Assembly (NCBI RefSeq): GCF_016899775.1
Contig: NZ_JACJJE010000005.1
Span: forward strand, 48,141 to 112,140
Reading direction: 5' to 3'
Source of the DNA: Pseudoflavonifractor capillosus
GTDB taxonomy: Bacteria > Bacillota > Clostridia > Oscillospirales > Oscillospiraceae
Length of the DNA: 64,000 nucleotides
Shown here: piece after piece, positions 26,246 to 35,064 of the stretch
Numbering within the stretch: the stretch's first letter is position 1
How the letters are laid out: the number at the start of each line of letters is the position of its first letter
Program-made: the position numbers and the translations under genes
Notes under the pieces: generated by a model
What the model was told of the DNA's origin: nothing
Database searches by the model: none
The model's input: only the letters and a program-made list of their open reading frames with translations

Positions 26246-27361
26246 TCACCGTTCCATTTGAGCAATTTGGGCCAGCTGATCTTCGGAGACTTCGCCGGCC
26301 GTGCAGGAGAACGTATCAATCGGTTTCCCGTCCAAATCGTAGACGGTTAGGCTGTCGCCTGTTTTAGCGGTGCGGAACTCATTTAGATGGACGTATCCGG
26401 AGTTGCCCTCATCGCCCTGGACGCTGACCAGTTCAGGGGCATAGCCGTACATAGTCCGGTCCGCATAAGAGCCGTAGGTCAGACCCTGAGCGTTTGTGGG
26501 GTATGCGTCGGGCACATAGGCGGGGGAGATAGACTCATTCAAACTCATGGGCATCACGCCGCCGGTGATCTCATAGATGTCCGCTAGAATAGCCGGGTCA
26601 ATCTCTTCCTGCTCCTGAGTGGTACCCAGTGCATACTCGCCAATTATGTTGCCATTCAAGTCGTATAGAGGGATCATGTTGTCCTCGTTTACCTTGTCCT
26701 GCCAAAGCTGAATCTCGCCCAGAGAGTCCAGTTCAGGGGCAAAATCCTCCAGGCGGACATAGCCGTAGACTCCGTTTTCGCCTTTGGCTTCGATCAGTTC
26801 AGGGGCGTAGCCCACAGTATGGCGGTCAAGATAAGAGCCGTAGGTTTCACCGGCGCTGTTGGTGGGGTAACTGGTGATGGCATCTTGTTGAGAAGAACGT
26901 CCGGGATAGTAAAGCTCCGACGGCTTGGAACGGCCTGCAGAATAATCAGTCAGGCTCTCGTCATAGTAAGCCCGGTATTCACCGTCTGCTTTCAAATTAC
27001 CAGAAATTGAGTAATTTTTTGTGTTTACGAAATGAATATAAGAATTGCTGTCGTCCCAACCGCTATCACCAATGGCGGTGCCATTTTCATATAGGTAGGC
27101 GCGTAAAGAAACAGGCCCGTCCTGACGGTCGTTTTCTACCAGCCACAGGCAGGCTTTGCTGCTGGACCCATAATAAAGAGTCGCATAGCAATCATAGGTA
27201 TAATCGCCTGCATAGACGGTCTTGTGGGGAGAATCCTGTGAGTCGTCATAAGAGGCAAGCGGCTGAATCGCTTCAAGGTCGGCGGCTGCCCCTGCGGGAA
27301 GAGCCAGGGAGAACGCCATTGCGGCGGCCATTACGCCCGCGCTCCATTTTTTCATGTTCAT
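26246..27361 (-). CDS. Secreted protein with two YPTNxxGxTYGS repeats
   Basis: A 371-residue exported protein: signal peptide (MNMKKWSAGVMAAAMAFSLA, cleavage near PAGAAA), an N-terminal region rich in Tyr and Ser, then two copies of a repeat beginning YPTNSAGETYGSYLDR and YPTNAQGLTYGSYADR, each continuing GYAPEL and GYVxLxxF. Similar repeats occur in extracellular parts of BlaR1/M56-like proteins of Clostridia, from memory. Start ATG 27361 follows GAGGAGG by 9 bases. It is divergently transcribed from a PadR regulator with face-to-face promoters, so PadR probably controls it. The AT content is higher than in neighbours. Confidence 0.75.
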   Translation of the reverse strand: MNMKKWSAGVMAAAMAFSLALPAGAAADLEAIQPLASYDDSQDSPHKTVYAGDYTYDCYATLYYGSSSKACLWLVENDRQDGPVSLRAYLYENGTAIGDSGWDDSNSYIHFVNTKNYSISGNLKADGEYRAYYDESLTDYSAGRSKPSELYYPGRSSQQDAITSYPTNSAGETYGSYLDRHTVGYAPELIEAKGENGVYGYVRLEDFAPELDSLGEIQLWQDKVNEDNMIPLYDLNGNIIGEYALGTTQEQEEIDPAILADIYEITGGVMPMSLNESISPAYVPDAYPTNAQGLTYGSYADRTMYGYAPELVSVQGDEGNSGYVHLNEFRTAKTGDSLTVYDLDGKPIDTFSCTAGEVSEDQLAQIAQMER

Positions 27362-27491
27362 GCTGAAATTCCTCCTCAATCTTATTTAGATATTGGGTGT
27401 AAAGGAAATGACATAGTCTTATTTGGTTTCATCGGCGGTCCATAGGAATACACCTCCTGATCAGATACCCGGGAGACCTCTCTGTGACCTG

Positions 27492-27520
27492 AATATATCA
27501 TAAAAAATAATACATGTCAA
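27492..27520 (-). promoter_or_regulatory. Sigma-A promoter of the secreted repeat protein
   Basis: On the minus strand TTGACA (27515-27520), 17 bases, TATATT (27492-27497): near consensus. A dyad TGTCAAT-9-ATTGACA (27515-27537) joins the -35 elements of this and the divergent padR promoter and is a likely PadR operator. Confidence 0.8.
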
Positions 27521-27531
27521 TGAAAAATATA

Positions 27532-27559
27532 TTGACAAAAAAATAATTTGTTTTATAAT
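27532..27559 (+). promoter_or_regulatory. Sigma-A promoter of the padR operon
   Basis: TTGACA (27532-27537), 16 bases, TATAAT (27554-27559): both hexamers are consensus. It faces away from the promoter above. Confidence 0.85.
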
Positions 27560-27591
27560 GATATTGAGCTCAGAAAAGGGTTGTGGTATTT

Positions 27592-27969
27592 ATGGAAAAA
27601 GCCGCAAAGCGAAGCGGGACCCCGGAGGGGTTCCGGGAATCCCTAAAAAAGGCGACCACCGAGATGCTGGTGCTGTTTCTCCTGCGCCGGCGGCCCATGT
27701 ACACCTATGAGATGATGAGCGAGATTGAGGTGCTCAGCCAGGGGGTCATCACCTTCAATACCCTCTACCTGACCATCCACCGCCTCCAGGACTTTAATTA
27801 TGTGGAGGAGCAGGGGAAGGTGGTCAGCGAGGACAACCGGGCCCGGATCTACTTTGCCATCACCCCGGAGGGGGAGGAGTATCTGAACGCTCTGATTCGG
27901 GAATACCGGCGGTACACCGGTGCAGTGGACCAGATCCTGGGCCTGACGGAAGGGGGGAAGGGAGCATGA
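27592..27969 (+). CDS. PadR-family transcriptional regulator
   Basis: A 125-residue winged-helix repressor. The PadR signature is in LVLFLLRRRPMYTYEMM and the recognition region FNTLYLTIHRLQ, followed by the wing (RIYFAITPEGEEYLNALI). Start ATG 27592 with AAAAGGG upstream; GTG 27583 lies too close to that site. The stop overlaps the next gene by 4 bases. PadR proteins paired with small HAAS/DUF1700-type membrane proteins usually control envelope genes; here the targets are probably its own operon and the divergent secreted protein. Confidence 0.9.
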   Translation: MEKAAKRSGTPEGFRESLKKATTEMLVLFLLRRRPMYTYEMMSEIEVLSQGVITFNTLYLTIHRLQDFNYVEEQGKVVSEDNRARIYFAITPEGEEYLNALIREYRRYTGAVDQILGLTEGGKGA

Positions 27970-28361
27970 AGACCTGGAGCACCATGGAGGACTACTTCCG
28001 CGCCCTGGAGCGCTGTCTGGACTGTCCCGGGGAGGACCGGGAGCGGTTTTTGGCCCAGGCCCGGCGGATGGCCGACGATTTCCTTCAGGGCAAGCCCGAC
28101 GCCGCGCCCGATGAAGTGGCCGGATGCCTGGGGGAGCCGGAGGAGCTGGCCCAGTGCTTTCTGGAGGAACTGGACCCGGAGCTGCTGGAGCGCCGGAAAA
28201 GGCGGCGGAAGCTGGGCAGACGAATCTTTGCGGGCGTAGTTGCGGCCGCAATGATTCTGCTGCTTGTTTGGGTGGTTCTCTTGGAAACACAGCCCATGAA
28301 GGTTGAGGTAACAGAAAGACTTATCATTTATGAAGAAAGGGAAGGTCCGGATGAAACGTAA
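27966..28361 (+). CDS. Membrane protein paired with PadR (DUF1700/DUF6120-like)
   Basis: A 131-residue protein: a soluble alpha-helical domain (YFRALERCLDCPGEDRERFL through GCLGEPEELAQCFLEELDP, residues about 8-75) like the HAAS/DUF1700 helical domain, then RRKRRRK and one membrane helix (VVAAAMILLLVWVVLL). Such proteins are commonly encoded with PadR and thought to transmit envelope signals. The family name is from pattern, not search. The start overlaps padR by 4 bases and the end overlaps the next start. Confidence 0.7.
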   Translation: MKTWSTMEDYFRALERCLDCPGEDRERFLAQARRMADDFLQGKPDAAPDEVAGCLGEPEELAQCFLEELDPELLERRKRRRKLGRRIFAGVVAAAMILLLVWVVLLETQPMKVEVTERLIIYEEREGPDET

Positions 28362-28803
28362 GCTGTCTATTTTGTTGGCGGTGGGTTTGATTGCCGGTTC
28401 GCTGGCTCTGCCCTCCTACGCGGCCACGGCTGAAACGGTCCAGGAGGTACAGACCATTCAGACCCAGTACGGAGAAATTCAGGTGGAGACGGTCCTGACG
28501 GTACGGGATACGGCGCTCTATTCCAAAACGAAGAGTGCGGAAAAGACGTCGACTTACCGGTATGCGGGAAGTGTGATTGCCAAAGTGACGCTGGAGGCGA
28601 CTTTTGGCTATGATGGAGACAGCGCCTGGGTGGTAGGTACGGACTCTTCCCACACCACCAGCGGCAGCTGGTCCTATCAAAATGAACGTATTTCAGAGTC
28701 TGGAAACAAAGCGGAATTAACTGCTAAGCTGACAAAATTAGGAGCAGGTACAACGTATGTAGATATTTCCCTATCCTGCACTCCCTCCGGTCAGATCAGC
28801 TGA
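28351..28803 (+). CDS. Small secreted protein, third gene of padR operon
   Basis: A 150-residue protein with a clean signal peptide (MKRKLSILLAVGLIAGSLA, cleavage near SYAATA). The mature part is rich in Thr, Ser, Tyr and Val and predicted beta, with no Cys until one near the C-terminus (LSCTPSG). ATG 28351 (after GGAAGG) is better than ATG 28330, whose extra residues would precede the signal. It overlaps the upstream gene and ends at a strong terminator. No family recognised; context suggests an envelope-stress or surface protein. Confidence 0.7.
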   Translation: MKRKLSILLAVGLIAGSLALPSYAATAETVQEVQTIQTQYGEIQVETVLTVRDTALYSKTKSAEKTSTYRYAGSVIAKVTLEATFGYDGDSAWVVGTDSSHTTSGSWSYQNERISESGNKAELTAKLTKLGAGTTYVDISLSCTPSGQIS

Positions 28804-28816
28804 CCATCCGAAACGG

Positions 28817-28858
28817 CAAGCCCGGCGGACCGCATTTGCGGTCCGCCGGGCTTGTTTT
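28817..28858. terminator. Terminator between convergent genes
   Basis: A perfect 17-bp stem (28817-28833 with 28838-28854), 4-base loop, then TTTT. It serves the padR operon and probably the convergent symporter gene. Confidence 0.85.
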
Positions 28859-28867
28859 ACACGAAGG

Positions 28868-30235
28868 CTATTTGTCTTTGAAGTAGGTGCGGGTCAGCTG
28901 GACCACCGTGCCCGAGAGCAGCAGCAGTCCGATCAGGTTGGGAATGGCCATCATGCCGTTGAGGGTGTCGGAGATGTCCCACATCAGGCTGCCGGAGCCC
29001 ACGGCGCCCACCACGCACACCAGCACGAAGGCCACCTTGAAGATCAGGTTGGCGGTCTTGCTGTTGTGGGTGAGGTAGCCCCAGCACCGCTCCCCGTAGT
29101 AGCTCCAGCCCAGGATGGTGGACAGGGCGAAGAACAGCAGGCTGATCTGGAGCACCGTGCCGCCGATGGTGCCGGGGAGGATGGCGTTGAACGCGGCGGC
29201 GGCAGCCGCGCCGTTGGAGCCGTAGGAGTTGATGTCGTTCTCCAGCACCCCGGACAGAAGCACCGCCATGGAGGTGAGGGTGCAGATGATGATGGTGTCC
29301 ACAAAGACCTCGAAGATGCCCCACAGGCCCTGCTCCACCGGCTCCTTGGTGTTGGAGGCGGCGTGGGCCATGGGGGCCGAACCCAGGCCCGCCTCGTTGG
29401 AGAACACGCCCCGGGCGAAGCCCTGGCGCATCGCCACCAGAATGGCGTAGCCGAACACGCCGCCGCCCACCGCCCGGAAGCTGAACGCCTCGGTGAAGAT
29501 GGAGGCCAGGACAGCGGGGACGTCGGTGATGCGCAGCAGGATGACGGACACGCCCGCCACGATGTAGAAGATGGCCATAAAGGGGACCAGGTAGGAGGCC
29601 ACCTGCCCGATGCGCTTCACGCCGCCGATGACCACAAAGGCGGTGAGGATGGCCAGAAGGATGCCGGTGTACAGCGGGGGCAGGCCCACCAGGGACTGCA
29701 TGGCCCCGGCGATCTCGGTGGACTGGGCGATGTTGCCGATGCCGAAGCAGGCGACGCCGCCCAGCAGGGCGAACAGCACCGCCAGCCACTTGTGCCCCGT
29801 GCCCTTTTCAATGTAGTACATAGGGCCGCCGAAGTGGGTGCCGTCCCCGTCCACCTGGCGGTACTTCACAGCCAGGACGATCTCGGCGTACTTGGTCATC
29901 ATGCCGAAGAAGGCGGACACCCACATCCAGAAGACCGCCCCCGGTCCTCCGGCAAAGATGGCCCCGGTGACACCGGCGATGTTGCCCGTCCCCACAGTCC
30001 CGGCCAGGGCGGTGGATACCGCCTGGAAGGGGGTGAGGTTCTGCCCGCCAGAGGCCTTGTCCGTCTTGCGGAACAGGGAGCCCAGGGTGCTGCGCAGCAT
30101 AAAGCCGAATTTGCGGGCCTGAAGGCACCCGCAGCGGACGGTGAGATAGACTCCCGTGCCAACCAGCAGGAACAGCATGATAGGACCCCAGACGATCCCG
30201 TTGATGAAACTGTTGATCTGTAAAATCAATTCCAA
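28868..30235 (-). CDS. Alanine/glycine:cation symporter (AGCS family)
   Basis: A 455-residue sodium-coupled amino acid importer. Family marks are NGIVWGPIMLFLLVGTGVYL, FQAVSTALAGTVGTGNIAGV, GGPGAVFWMWVSAFFGM, and EAGLGSAPMAHAAS. The start is TTG 30235, eight bases after GGAGG; the longer frame to 30349 runs through the promoter leader. The mRNA leader contains a terminator hairpin, so uptake may be controlled by attenuation. It can use the ion gradient made by Rnf. Confidence 0.93.
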   Translation of the reverse strand: MELILQINSFINGIVWGPIMLFLLVGTGVYLTVRCGCLQARKFGFMLRSTLGSLFRKTDKASGGQNLTPFQAVSTALAGTVGTGNIAGVTGAIFAGGPGAVFWMWVSAFFGMMTKYAEIVLAVKYRQVDGDGTHFGGPMYYIEKGTGHKWLAVLFALLGGVACFGIGNIAQSTEIAGAMQSLVGLPPLYTGILLAILTAFVVIGGVKRIGQVASYLVPFMAIFYIVAGVSVILLRITDVPAVLASIFTEAFSFRAVGGGVFGYAILVAMRQGFARGVFSNEAGLGSAPMAHAASNTKEPVEQGLWGIFEVFVDTIIICTLTSMAVLLSGVLENDINSYGSNGAAAAAAFNAILPGTIGGTVLQISLLFFALSTILGWSYYGERCWGYLTHNSKTANLIFKVAFVLVCVVGAVGSGSLMWDISDTLNGMMAIPNLIGLLLLSGTVVQLTRTYFKDK

Positions 30236-30283
30236 ATAAAATTCCTCCCTCTCGATTGATGCGGCCTCCCGGGGCGGCGGAGT

Positions 30284-30382
30284 AAAAAACGGGCGGACCA
30301 TCGGAGTCCGCCCGTATGCCGCGCCCCCGCCAATGGAAGGCGTAGACATTCCTTATTATACCGATTTCTCCCCAAAAAGCAA
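30284..30382 (-). promoter_or_regulatory. Promoter and terminator-bearing leader of the AGCS gene
   Basis: On the minus strand: -35 TTGCTT (30377-30382), 16 bases, TATAAT (30355-30360). After about 40 transcribed bases comes a 9-bp stem CGGGCGGAC/GTCCGCCCG (30290-30298/30306-30314) and TTTTTT (30284-30289), about 50 bases before the start codon. This is the layout of a transcription attenuator. The aptamer part is only about 40 bases and matches no riboswitch that I know. Confidence 0.6.
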
Positions 30383-30397
30383 GAGAAAAGACGAAAA

Positions 30398-31039
30398 TCA
30401 AAGGGCAAATGACTCCTCCGGCCGCTCCAGCAGGCCGCGCAGCTCCTCCAGCAGCAGGTGGCAGTGGTACCCGTCCGCGGCCGCGTGGTGGACCTGGAGG
30501 GTGAAGGGGAGGGTGACATCCTCCCCCTGTTCCTGGTACCTGCCCCACACGAACATGGGGCGCAGGAACATCAGGCTGGACTTGGGGTGGAAGGACACGT
30601 CGGTGTAGGAGAACCAGGGCACGCAGGAAAGAAGGATGGAGTTCTCCCGGCTGACCGTGCGGGTCCCGTCCCGCTGGAAGCGGTCCAGGTCCTCCGCCAT
30701 GGCCCGGTAGAAGTCCGGGAAGGAGGGGGTATAGGCGGTGTTCAGGCTGTCCATATTGTGGGTGGCCGGGTCCAGCACCGTGTACTCCGGGTGCACCAGG
30801 TCGTAGTACCCCAGCCGTCCCTCCCGGTCATAGGCCATGCGGAACTCCTGGTGCCGGTTGACGGCGGTGGTCACCGCCCAGGTGAGGGCGGGGTAGAGGC
30901 GCAGGCCGCGTCCCCGCACATACCGGAGCAGAGAGGCGATGGACAGGGGGACGGTGAGACTGTAGCTGCAGTCCAGCTCCAGAAAGTTTTCAAAGACCGC
31001 CCGGCGGGGCCAGGTCTCCAGGTCGATGGGAGTAAACAT
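30398..31039 (-). CDS. CAT-family (chloramphenicol acetyltransferase-like) acyltransferase
   Basis: A 213-residue protein of the classical CAT trimer family. The catalytic histidine motif is present as HHAAADGYH (HHxxxDG), and FTPIDLETWPRRAVFENF matches the family N-terminus. The active-site pocket residues cannot be judged, and many chromosomal members do not confer resistance, so chloramphenicol is not claimed as substrate. ATG 31039 has GAGGAGG upstream. It is divergent from mutS2. Confidence 0.8.
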   Translation of the reverse strand: MFTPIDLETWPRRAVFENFLELDCSYSLTVPLSIASLLRYVRGRGLRLYPALTWAVTTAVNRHQEFRMAYDREGRLGYYDLVHPEYTVLDPATHNMDSLNTAYTPSFPDFYRAMAEDLDRFQRDGTRTVSRENSILLSCVPWFSYTDVSFHPKSSLMFLRPMFVWGRYQEQGEDVTLPFTLQVHHAAADGYHCHLLLEELRGLLERPEESFAL

Positions 31040-31101
31040 GAGGGGTGCCTCCTCTCAAACAAATGGGGTCCTCGGCCTCAGCATACCATAAGCCCCGCCC
31101 C

Positions 31102-31130
31102 TTGTCAAAACGGCAAAAGTGTGAGAAAAT
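31102..31130 (+). promoter_or_regulatory. Possible promoter of mutS2
   Basis: TTGTCA (31102-31107), 17 bases, GAAAAT (31125-31130). The -10 is weak. Confidence 0.35.
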
Positions 31131-31177
31131 AACCGAGATACGAACCTTATATAGGAAAGACAGGAGATAGGCAAGCT

Positions 31178-33541
31178 ATGACGGACCTGTTTGAAAAATC
31201 CATCGTCACACTGGAGCTGCCCCGGGTTCTGGAGCAGCTCTCCGCCTGCGCCGCCACCCAGGAGGGGAAGGAGCGCTCCCTGGCCCTGCGCCCCATGACC
31301 GACCCGGACGACGTGCAGCGGGCCCTGGACGAGACCACGGCGGCAGTGAACATGCTCATCCAGCGGGGAAGCCCCGGCTTCTCCGGGGTGAAGCCGGTGG
31401 GGGCCAGCCTCCACCGGGCGGACATGGGGGGCAGCCTGAACACCCGGGAGCTGCTGGAGATCGCCGCCGTCCTCCGGTGCGCCCGCACCGCCAAGGAGTA
31501 CGGGGACACCGAGGAGAAGACCCCCATCTCCCATTTATTCCGGGCCCTCACCCCCAACCGCTTTTTGGAGGACACCATCACCAACTCCATCGTGGGGGAG
31601 GACGAGCTGGCCGACTCGGCCAGCAGCGAGCTGGCCTCCATCCGCCGGCACATGCGCTCCACCGAGGCCAAGGTGCGGGAGATTTTGCAGAAGATCATCT
31701 CCTCCAACCAGTCCAAATACCTCCAGGAGTCCATCATCACTATCCGCTCCGACCGGTACGTGGTGCCGGTGAAGTCGGAGTTCAAGAACTCCATCCCCGG
31801 CCTGGTCCACGACGTGTCCTCCTCGGGTTCCACCTTCTTCATCGAGCCCATGGGGGTGGTGAAGGCCAACAACGAACTGCGGGAGCTGGCTGCCCGGGAG
31901 AAAAAGGAGATCGAGCGCATCCTGGCCGAGCTGTCCGCCCAGTGCGCCGCCCATAAGGAGGACATCTCCGAGAACTACGACCTGCTCATCTGGCTGGACA
32001 CCATCTTTGCCCGGGGCAAGCTGTCCCTGAACATGGAGGCCAGCCAGCCCCGGCTGTCGGAGAAGTATTTACGCCTGCAAAAGGCGCGCCACCCCCTGCT
32101 GGACAAAAAGACGGCGGTGGCCAACGACCTGGAGCTGGGGGACAAGTTCGATACCCTGATGATCACCGGCCCCAACACCGGCGGCAAGACGGTGACGTTA
32201 AAGACCATCGGCCTGCTGACCCTTATGGCCCAGTGCGGCCTGCACATCCCCGCCGGGGCGGACTCCGCCGTCCGGGTATTTGACCGGGTGCTGGCCGACA
32301 TCGGAGACGAGCAGTCCATCGCCCAGTCCCTGTCCACCTTCTCCTCCCACATGACCACCATCGTGGGCATTTTGAACGAGGCGGACGACCGCTCCCTCAT
32401 CCTGCTGGACGAGCTGGGGGCGGGCACCGACCCGGTAGAGGGCGCCGCCCTGGCCGCCTCCATCATCGACAGCACCCGGAATCTGGGGGCCCTGGTGGCG
32501 GCCACCACCCACTACGCCGAACTGAAGGTGTACGCCATGACCACCCCCGGGGTGGAGAACGCCTCCTGTGAGTTCAACGTGGAGACCCTGGCCCCCACCT
32601 ACCGGCTGATTTTGGGCATCCCCGGCAAGTCCAACGCCTTCGCCATCTCCCGGCGGCTGGGTTTACCGGAGTATATCATCGAAAAAGCCGCCGCCCGGCT
32701 GGACGCAGAGAACGTGCGCTTTGAGGACGTGCTCACCAAGCTGGACCAGCAGCGCCAGGAGATGGAGAAGGAGCGCACCGAGGCCAAGCGCCTGAAACTG
32801 GAGATGGAGCAGTCCGCCGCCAAGGCCAAGGAGTATCGGGACAAGCTGGAGGCCGAGCGGGCCAAGGTGGTGGAGAAGGCCCAGGCGGAGGCCCGGGCCA
32901 TCATCGAGGAGGCACGGGCGGCCAGCGACCTGGCCATCTCTGAGCTCAAAGAGCTCCAGAAGCGGAAGGACCTGGACTGGCAGCAGGTGAACGATGGCCG
33001 CGCCCAGGCGAGGCATCTGCTCAACGAGGCGGAGAAGAACATCGGCGGCCCGGTCCAGGAGCCGGAGGCGCCGCCCCCCACCCGGGACGCCAAGGCGGGG
33101 GACACGGTGGAGCTGGTGTCCATGGGCACAAAGGCCACCGTACTGTCGGTGAACAAGGACGGCAGCCTGCAGCTCCAGGCCGGTATTCTGAAAATCTCCG
33201 CCAAGCAGAGCGAGGTCCGGGTGGTGGAGGGGGAGACCCAGAGCCAGAAGGATGTGCGGAAAATTATTCAGCGGGCCGAGCGCACCCTCCGCTCCGCCGC
33301 GCCCCGGGAGGTGGACCTGCGGGGGATGACCACCGACGAGGCCCTGGTGACCCTGGAGAACTTCCTGGACACCGCCATGCTGGGCAAGCTGGAGACAGTC
33401 ACCGTCATCCACGGCAAGGGCACCGGCGCGGTGCGCAATGCGGTGCGCACCTATTTGAAGCGCAGCCGCTATGTGAAGTCCTTCCGTCCCGGCCGCTACG
33501 GCGAGGGTGAGGACGGCGTGACCGTGGTGGAGTTGAAGTAA
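31178..33541 (+). CDS. mutS2: Endonuclease/ATPase MutS2
   Basis: A 787-residue MutS-like ATPase with a C-terminal Smr domain. Family roles are suppressing recombination and rescuing collided ribosomes. Walker A is GPNTGGKT (near residue 329), the Walker B region LILLDELGAGTDP, then a long coiled coil (EKERTEAKRLKLEMEQSAAK). The Smr nuclease motif is VDLRGMTTDEAL with HGKGTG near the C-terminus. No mutS/mutL neighbour is expected or seen. Start ATG follows GGAGATAGG. Confidence 0.95.
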   Translation: MTDLFEKSIVTLELPRVLEQLSACAATQEGKERSLALRPMTDPDDVQRALDETTAAVNMLIQRGSPGFSGVKPVGASLHRADMGGSLNTRELLEIAAVLRCARTAKEYGDTEEKTPISHLFRALTPNRFLEDTITNSIVGEDELADSASSELASIRRHMRSTEAKVREILQKIISSNQSKYLQESIITIRSDRYVVPVKSEFKNSIPGLVHDVSSSGSTFFIEPMGVVKANNELRELAAREKKEIERILAELSAQCAAHKEDISENYDLLIWLDTIFARGKLSLNMEASQPRLSEKYLRLQKARHPLLDKKTAVANDLELGDKFDTLMITGPNTGGKTVTLKTIGLLTLMAQCGLHIPAGADSAVRVFDRVLADIGDEQSIAQSLSTFSSHMTTIVGILNEADDRSLILLDELGAGTDPVEGAALAASIIDSTRNLGALVAATTHYAELKVYAMTTPGVENASCEFNVETLAPTYRLILGIPGKSNAFAISRRLGLPEYIIEKAAARLDAENVRFEDVLTKLDQQRQEMEKERTEAKRLKLEMEQSAAKAKEYRDKLEAERAKVVEKAQAEARAIIEEARAASDLAISELKELQKRKDLDWQQVNDGRAQARHLLNEAEKNIGGPVQEPEAPPPTRDAKAGDTVELVSMGTKATVLSVNKDGSLQLQAGILKISAKQSEVRVVEGETQSQKDVRKIIQRAERTLRSAAPREVDLRGMTTDEALVTLENFLDTAMLGKLETVTVIHGKGTGAVRNAVRTYLKRSRYVKSFRPGRYGEGEDGVTVVELK

Positions 33542-33755
33542 TGTGAGGCGTACGTGATGATCTGAAGCGGCCTGGCCGGAGCGGCGTTAAATTCAGATGC
33601 GGCCTCCCCATGAAAAACCGTTCAGCGCCTGAAATAATCCGTCATTTTGACTGTAAAACGTGGAACGTAAAACGGAAGTGTCGTACAAAAAAACGAATAT
33701 CCATTCTGCTTGTAATTTTTTGCAGCGGAAAAGCATAGATTTGTGAAAAATGTCA

Positions 33756-33785
33756 TTGACGGGAACGGGATAAATCTGGTATGCT
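33756..33785 (+). promoter_or_regulatory. Promoter of the HPr gene
   Basis: TTGACG (33756-33761), 18 bases, TATGCT (33780-33785), about 30 bases before the ribosome site GGAGGT. The gap 33542-33755 is AT-richer than its surroundings and holds no other feature I can support. Confidence 0.6.
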
Positions 33786-33821
33786 AAAGACACAATATGA
33801 CGAGTGCGGAGGTACGGTTGT

Positions 33822-34085
33822 ATGTATAGTCAGGAAGCGGTCGTTAACAATCAGGTTGGGCTGCACGCCAGACCGGCCACGTTCTTTATCCAGAAGGCCA
33901 ACGAGTTCAAGAGCGCCATCTGGGTGGAGAAGGATGAGCGGAAGGTGAATGCAAAGAGCCTGTTGGGCGTTCTGTCCCTGGGTATCGTGAAGGGCACCCC
34001 CATCAAGCTGATTGCGGATGGCCCCGATGAGAAGGAAGCGGTGGAGGCCCTGTACAAGATGATCTCCTCCGACTTTTCCGAGTAA
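33822..34085 (+). CDS. ptsH: HPr phosphocarrier (PTS) / Crh-like protein
   Basis: An 87-residue HPr. His15 lies in GLHARPAT and Ser46 in AKSLLGVLSLG, so it can both relay phosphate from enzyme I to PTS sugar permeases and be phosphorylated by HPr kinase for catabolite control through CcpA. ATG 33822 follows GGAGGT. It has its own promoter and terminator and no ptsI beside it, which is common in Clostridia. Confidence 0.93.
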   Translation: MYSQEAVVNNQVGLHARPATFFIQKANEFKSAIWVEKDERKVNAKSLLGVLSLGIVKGTPIKLIADGPDEKEAVEALYKMISSDFSE

Positions 34086-34101
34086 TTTCCCAAGCACCAT
34101 G

Positions 34102-34130
34102 AAAAGGCGCCGCCATGCGGCGCCTTTTTT
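34102..34130 (+). terminator. Terminator of the HPr gene
   Basis: AAAAGGCGCCGC (34102-34113) and GCGGCGCCTTTT (34117-34128) form a 12-bp stem with loop CAT, then TT. Confidence 0.9.
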
Positions 34131-34139
34131 GATATTAGA

Positions 34140-35040
34140 AGCGGAGGCGGGGGAGCCTTTTGAGCCGGTATTTTTCCATGCTTTCACTCAGCCTGAGCAG
34201 GACGGGATAAAAAGCGGGCGGCCACATGGGGCCGCCCCTACAAAAATACAGCAACCTGCCCGATGAACGCCGTAGGGGCCGACGACTTTGGCGGCCCGCT
34301 AAGGGGCCTCTGCGATTCCAGAGCCCACCCTCATTCGCCTCGCATGCGCTCGGCACCTTCCCCTTGGAAGGGGGAAGGCTTAGGGGCGGCCCAGTGTGCC
34401 GCCCCTACGGTTGGAAACGGACCGGGCGTGTTGGTTCGGCAAACTCAGGCGCAGAAATGGAGCCGCACTCGCTCTAATTTTCCACTAACCCAGGGCCCAG
34501 TGGCCCGGCGGGAATTTAGGCACTCACTCAGATTTTGCGCGCCGGAAATGTTCTGCCTGACCAAAGGGGTAACCCCCGTAATGGGGGTCCTAGGGCCGAC
34601 TCCCCCTGTCAGGGGGAGATGTCGCGCAGCGACAGAGGGGGTAGGGTGGGCGAATATGGACACGAAGTGTCCATCCTGAGCCGGCCCCCTAGGCCATGTT
34701 TGAAACATGTCAATATGCCCCAACGGCGGGTCTTTTTCCGCCATACTGCGTTGATTTTCCTTGCAATACACAAAGTATTGCCGCGTCAAATCGCCTTGTC
34801 TGGCGAAAAAATCCCTCGCCGTCGGGCACATTTCCAATTTTCAAACAAGGCCTAGCGGTTCTTTGGTGACTTTCTGGCCAGAAAGTCACTCGCCGCCCGC
34901 AGGCGGCGAAATCCCCCCTGCAAGAGACGAAACCGCTCTGTCATCGCCCCCTCATCCGTCACGGCTTCGCCGTGCCACCTTCCCCCCAGGGGGAAGGCTT
35001 GGGGGATGGAGCAGAGGGCGAAGTTCCCACGAATACCATA
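34140..35040 (+). repeat. Composite intergenic repeat, copy C
   Basis: About 900 bases without a gene, before uvrC. It holds the palindrome at 34218-34241, a TTCCCC/GGGGAA stretch near 34360-34380, the shared core (34489-34547), a CCCCCTGTCAGGGGG hairpin near 34603-34617, hairpin arms ATGGACAC/GTGTCCAT (34656-34663/34667-34674), the end hairpin (palindrome 34866-34889) and the GCCGCC/GGCGGC hairpin to 34911. A second TTCCCCCCAGGGGGAA stretch lies at 34980-34995. Orientation is the same as uvrC. Confidence 0.8.
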
Positions 35041-35064
35041 GAAAAGGAGGCAGGAAAAGCACCC

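Noticed and set aside
30398..31039. Chloramphenicol resistance gene
   Set aside because: The catalytic motif is present, but family membership alone does not show resistance; reported only as CAT-like.
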